A stretch of 33,872 bases of DNA, from positions 1 to 33,872 of the forward strand of contig JAFBAL010000008.1 in assembly GCA_019247845.1 (NCBI GenBank). The letters run 5' to 3'. Positions 30,858 through 33,872 of the stretch are shown piece after piece. Each line of letters starts with the position of its first letter. The first letter of the stretch is position 1. The translations under genes and the position numbers were made by a program. The notes under the pieces are model-generated. The model saw only the letters and a program-made list of their open reading frames with translations. It was not told the DNA's origin and did no database searches. Origin of the DNA: Alphaproteobacteria bacterium (GTDB lineage: Bacteria > Pseudomonadota > Alphaproteobacteria > Micropepsales > Micropepsaceae).

Positions 30858-32474
30858 TCATGGCTTCGGCAGCACCCGGATGATCGCCATCATGCCCATG
30901 TCCTCGTGGTCGAGGATATGGCAGTGATAGACGAAATCCCCCGTCGTCGGCCCGCGGAAGTCCATCTTGACCTTGATGTACGGATAGGGGCCGTGGCCGG
31001 TCCAGAACGGCACCTGGAACACGTCGTAGAGCTGCTGGTCGCGCTTCTCGATCGCGACACCGCTGACCTCCTCCACCAGGAAGTGGATCTGGTGCATGTG
31101 GAATTCGTGCAGCTCGGCGGTGCGGTTCTGGATCGTCCATTCCTCGACCGCGCCGCGCGTCGTGGTGATCGCCGGCGGGTTGTCGGGGCTGTAGACCTGC
31201 TCCTTGGCGCCGTCGACGGTGATGAAGAACACCGTGTTCTCGATCTCGCCCGCATGCGGCGGGCGGCGCTCGGAGAAATAGAGCGTGCGCTGGGCGCTGA
31301 CCTTGGCGTTGGCGAGATCGTCGAACAGCATGCGGCGCGAGGGGCCGGTCGGCTCGGGCATGCGCGGCAGCGACGCCGGCGCGCCGGTGGTCACGATCTT
31401 CGCCAGGGGACGCTCGGGATTGGAATCCGAATCCGGGCCGCCGTCGACGCCGAGCGTCTTGAACACCGCCACCGTGCCGGGCGAGGTCGGCGCATCGACG
31501 ATGAACTCGACGCGCCCCGACGGCGGCAGCACGGCATCGGTCTGCGTGACGACGCGGCCGCGATGGGTGCCGTCCTTCGAGCCCGTCGGCACCCCGTCGA
31601 AAGCCACGATCTTCAGGGGCTGCGGCACGCCGTCATAGACGACCTGGATGTCCATGATGGTGTTGGCGCCGGCATTGACGACGCGCCAGAACTCCTTGCC
31701 CCCCTGCTGCATCGTGATGACGCCGGGGACGTAGCGGCCGTAGTTCACCGGCACGTAGTTCACCGACACGTCCCAATTGGGGATCGGCTTGTCGGGATCG
31801 GTGCCGGTCGAGGACTGCGAGCCCAGCCGCTGGTCGCGCAGCACGAGGTAGCGCACGGGCAGGCCGGCGACAGCAGGCTGGATATTCTGCATCCCCATCA
31901 CCTCGATCGCGCCGGTCGCTCCGCCCTGCACCGCCGCCGACGAGATGCCGTGGATATGCGGATGGTACCAATAGAGTCCGGGCGGCTCGCTCTTGGGGAT
32001 GTGCAGCGTGTAGGTGAAGGTCTCGCCGGAATTGACCAGGGTGCGGATGACCTCGTCGCTGTGGCAGGTCGGCGCCGTGTTGGTGCCGTGAAAATGCATG
32101 TTGGTCGAGGTGTCGGTCATCGTCGAGTTGCCGCAGACGTCGGCGCCCCCGGTGATACGCATCGCGCGTCCGCCGGGCACCGCCGGCACCTGGTTGGTCA
32201 GCATGATGTTGATCGTGTCGCCGGGATTGACGTGAAGCGTCGGCGATTCCTGGCCGTCGGTGGTGACGAAGCAGAACAGCGTGCGGTTCAGCTTGTCGAG
32301 CGCGGTGAAATAGTCGAGCGAGACGTTGAGCGTGCCGTTCTGGCTGAACAGGTCCGGCGGCTGCTGCACGTCGGCGCCGACCTCGGGCCGCGGGCAGTTG
32401 CTGTCGGCCGCGTAAGCCGCCTGGGAGACGAAAAGGCCGAGCATCGCGACGATGCTCAACAGGATGGTCCGCAT
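30858..32474 (-). CDS. Periplasmic multicopper oxidase
   Basis: The 538-residue precursor has a signal peptide (SQAAYA/AD) and three cupredoxin domains. Copper ligands are all present: NMHFHG (His127, His129), WYHPHIHG (His171, His173), HEFHMHQIHF in the third domain, and HCHILDHEDMGM (His517, Cys518, His519, His523, with Met528 as the axial type-1 ligand). Such enzymes oxidise phenols or metals (Cu+, Mn2+, Fe2+) with O2 reduced to water. Substrate cannot be told. No copper chaperone or efflux gene is adjacent. GAGGGGCGGGC precedes the ATG at 32474. Confidence 0.93.
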   Translation of the reverse strand: MRTILLSIVAMLGLFVSQAAYAADSNCPRPEVGADVQQPPDLFSQNGTLNVSLDYFTALDKLNRTLFCFVTTDGQESPTLHVNPGDTINIMLTNQVPAVPGGRAMRITGGADVCGNSTMTDTSTNMHFHGTNTAPTCHSDEVIRTLVNSGETFTYTLHIPKSEPPGLYWYHPHIHGISSAAVQGGATGAIEVMGMQNIQPAVAGLPVRYLVLRDQRLGSQSSTGTDPDKPIPNWDVSVNYVPVNYGRYVPGVITMQQGGKEFWRVVNAGANTIMDIQVVYDGVPQPLKIVAFDGVPTGSKDGTHRGRVVTQTDAVLPPSGRVEFIVDAPTSPGTVAVFKTLGVDGGPDSDSNPERPLAKIVTTGAPASLPRMPEPTGPSRRMLFDDLANAKVSAQRTLYFSERRPPHAGEIENTVFFITVDGAKEQVYSPDNPPAITTTRGAVEEWTIQNRTAELHEFHMHQIHFLVEEVSGVAIEKRDQQLYDVFQVPFWTGHGPYPYIKVKMDFRGPTTGDFVYHCHILDHEDMGMMAIIRVLPKP

Positions 32475-32520
32475 GCCCGCCCCTCAACTTGAGAATGACA
32501 CTAAGTAACTTCCACAGGAC

Positions 32521-32556
32521 AAAATAAACGCGCGGGACCGCCATCGATCCCGCGCG
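32521..32556 (-). terminator. Rho-independent terminator of the EXORDIUM-like gene
   Basis: On the minus strand CGCGCGGGA pairs with TCCCGCGCG (plus 32548-32556 and 32529-32537) and is followed by TTTATTTT. It lies just after the stop of the secreted-protein gene at 32567 and separates it from the multicopper oxidase gene. Confidence 0.9.
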
Positions 32557-32566
32557 CTCTTTGCCG

Positions 32567-33475
32567 TTACGGGCTGGTGTAGTTGCCCGTGCTGCAGCCG
32601 CCGTTGCCGCCGTTGTTGGTGGTCAGCCAGTACTGCGTAACCGTGAAGTGGGCCGAGCCCTGGGTGAGCTGGCCGCTGCCGCCGCACTTGTCGCCGATCT
32701 CGAAGCCGTTGGCGTCGTTCCACGCCTGGGGCCAATCCGGGAAGGAGCCCGGCGTCGGCACGTTGTCGGTGGTCGCTTCGGCGAACTCGTGGCTGGCCGC
32801 GAAGGTGACCGAGTTGATCGACGAGCCGCAATCCGGCTCGACCGCGTAGAACACGTTGTTCTTGGCGAGCTTCACGTCGTTGGTCGCGAAGTGATAGGCG
32901 CCGAAATCGACGCAGGACTGCAGCCCGTCGAGGCTGATCGACACGTTGCGCGGGAAGTAGATCATGTACAGCGTGTTGAGGTCGGACATCGGCAGCTTGC
33001 CCTTGTTGATCTGGTGCAGCAGCTCGGTCTGGACGTCCTCATCCGTCAGCGAGGTGTTGGTGTTCTTCGGCTTGATCTGGGTCTGGCCGAGATAGGTGCC
33101 CAGCCCGATGACCTGCTTGGTGCCCCTGTGGCCGTTGATCGCCTTCACGCCCTTGGTGCTGTAGATGCCCATCTGGGTCAGATAGGTCGATCCCACCAGC
33201 GCGTTGGACAGGCCGTCGGCGGTCGTGACGATCGTGGGATTCACGGTCGAGCCCCAGATCACGTTGACGACCTTGACGTTGGTGAACACCGAGCCGCCGT
33301 AATAGAAGACCTGGCCCGACGGCGGCGGCACGCCCTGCTTGCGCAGCTTCTCCATATATTGCTTGGTCGGCATGATGTGATAGCCGCCGTGGCGGAATGC
33401 CTGTGCCGGAACGGCGAGGGTCAGCGCGCTGAGCGCCGCGGCCGCGATGGCCAAACTACGCATGGAGGCAAGCAT
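32567..33475 (-). CDS. Secreted EXORDIUM/PHI-1-like protein with HExxEA motif
   Basis: The 302-residue precursor starts at the ATG at 33475 (AAGGGGAG upstream) with a signal peptide ending VPAQA/F. The mature protein has VFYYGGSVFTNVKVVNVIWGS, GTYLGQTQIKP, TLYMIYFP and a C-terminal ASHEFAEATTD (His229, Glu230), DWPQAWNDANGFEIGDKC and TVTQYWLTTNNGG. This order resembles plant EXORDIUM/phosphate-induced proteins and their bacterial relatives, where an HE-x-AEA and GDKC pair suggests a zinc-metalloprotease-like site. Four cysteines (188, 216, 264, 294) may form disulfides. Proteolysis is not proved; the family is functionally unclear in bacteria. A strong terminator follows. Confidence 0.72.
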   Translation of the reverse strand: MLASMRSLAIAAAALSALTLAVPAQAFRHGGYHIMPTKQYMEKLRKQGVPPPSGQVFYYGGSVFTNVKVVNVIWGSTVNPTIVTTADGLSNALVGSTYLTQMGIYSTKGVKAINGHRGTKQVIGLGTYLGQTQIKPKNTNTSLTDEDVQTELLHQINKGKLPMSDLNTLYMIYFPRNVSISLDGLQSCVDFGAYHFATNDVKLAKNNVFYAVEPDCGSSINSVTFAASHEFAEATTDNVPTPGSFPDWPQAWNDANGFEIGDKCGGSGQLTQGSAHFTVTQYWLTTNNGGNGGCSTGNYTSP

Positions 33476-33584
33476 TTCGAACTCCCCTTGAGTGGAACGG
33501 GCGAGCGCACCCTGGCTCGCGGCCGCGAGGACAATGTTACGCCTGCGCAAGGTTGGCAAGCGGCTTCGCGAGGCCGTGAAAAGA

Positions 33585-33599
33585 TGAGATTCAGTCTCA
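33585..33599. promoter_or_regulatory. Perfect inverted repeat upstream of the EXORDIUM-like gene
   Basis: TGAGATTCAGTCTCA is a 15-base palindrome with five-base arms (TGAGA/TCTCA) about 110 bases upstream of the ATG at 33475. It could be an operator, but no regulator or promoter boxes were identified, so confidence is low. The whole gap 33476-33811 holds this site, a REP-like pair and the end of the IS element. Confidence 0.3.
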
Positions 33600-33608
33600 A
33601 AAACCAAT

Positions 33609-33725
33609 TGTCACGGCCCGCGAATGCGGGCCGCCCAGTTGGGTTCTGCGCAGCGCATGCCGTTGTGCGAGGTCAGAGCGAAACTTGCCGGATGCCGTAA
33701 GGCTTCACCGGGGTGGCCCGCATTC
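33609..33725. repeat. REP-like palindrome pair, right copy interrupted by the IS element
   Basis: The left unit GGCCCGCGAATGCGGGCC (33614-33631) with flank GCCCAGTTG matches the repeat at 18491-18510. An inverted right unit begins GGGTGGCCCGCATTC (33711-33725) and then stops abruptly where the IS element starts. The missing half would be GCGGGCCA. This is the same family as the pair at 18486-18611. Confidence 0.83.
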
Positions 33726-33872
33726 TGTTCAGCCTGGACACATAGCTGACAGGTGTTCGGGGAGATGGTTGACACATTCTGGCTTGGAAGAGGCTTTCGA
33801 GGAGGCCATCCATGCCGTGGCTGGAGGTGTCGATCGTGGATCAACGGCGGGAGTTCGTGGCTTTAGCCTCTT
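33726..33872 (+). mobile_element. Left end of an IS481-family insertion sequence
   Basis: The element begins with TGTTCAGCCTGGACACATAG, a TGT-starting terminal repeat like those of IS481-family elements, followed 86 bases in by the transposase start. It runs off the right edge of the window, so its right end and any target duplication cannot be seen. The boundary is placed where the interrupted palindrome stops. Confidence 0.78.
33812..33872 (+). CDS. IS481-family transposase, N-terminal fragment
   Basis: Twenty codons are visible. The start MPWLEVSIVDQRREFVALAS matches the well-known opening of IS481-type transposases (MPWxExxxxDxRREFV), which continue into a helix-turn-helix and a DDE integrase core not visible here. 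GAGGAGG precedes the ATG at 33812. Whether the gene is complete cannot be said. Confidence 0.85.
   Translation, partial: MPWLEVSIVDQRREFVALAS

Noticed and set aside
1..33872. CRISPR arrays, tRNA or rRNA genes, replication origin
   Set aside because: No regularly spaced short direct repeats, no tRNA cloverleaf-like sequence and no rRNA-like stretch were seen on either strand.

Overview
The window looks like chromosomal DNA from a GC-rich, surface-attaching alphaproteobacterium. The best lineage clue is a complete set of holdfast-anchor genes (hfaA, hfaB, hfaD; positions 891-3314), which are characteristic of Caulobacterales and related stalked or adhesive groups. Intergenic palindromic repeats of types common in alphaproteobacteria, and OPT, acyl-CoA dehydrogenase and MaoC/CitE-like genes, fit this. 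A 2-oxoacid oxidoreductase with its own flavoprotein hints at some low-oxygen or fermentative capacity, as in the Rhizomicrobium/Micropepsaceae group, but that placement is only an inference. No rRNA, tRNA or CRISPR array was seen.

Left part (1-9464). The start of a probable rhomboid protease gene and a 2-hydroxychromene-2-carboxylate isomerase gene read leftwards. Divergent from them is hfaABD, preceded by a near-perfect sigma-54 promoter and an upstream inverted repeat, and closed by a strong terminator. A short fossil of an RTX-like gene's 3' end comes next, then an intact 1220-residue RTX-like repeat protein that is probably exported and may be an adhesin. An OPT-family transporter follows, its ribosome-binding site supplied by a 133-bp palindromic repeat.

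Middle part (9418-14700, mostly leftward). CitE-like lyase and MaoC-type hydratase genes are separated by a VapB antitoxin gene with a decayed VapC toxin gene and by a small membrane protein. Then come a VOC protein, two tandem GNAT acetyltransferases, a SMI1/KNR4 protein and an acyl-CoA dehydrogenase.

Rightward operon (14821-21510). A GltD-like iron-sulfur flavoprotein and the fused gamma-alpha and beta subunits of a 2-oxoacid oxidoreductase appear to form one NAD(P)-coupled system. A short-chain dehydrogenase, a 2-oxoglutarate/Fe(II) oxygenase and a small secreted protein follow.

Right part (21507-33872). epmA and efp are divergent and encode an enzyme and its substrate, EF-P with Lys34. 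A leftward group follows: a secreted protein, dienelactone hydrolase, tRNA-dihydrouridine synthase, aldehyde dehydrogenase, a small charged protein and an HU-like protein. A three-gene envelope-glycan operon comes next (glycosyltransferase with inserted membrane helices, pentapeptide-repeat membrane protein, sugar N-acetyltransferase), then a periplasmic multicopper oxidase and a secreted EXORDIUM-like protein. The window ends inside an IS481-family element inserted into a palindromic repeat.
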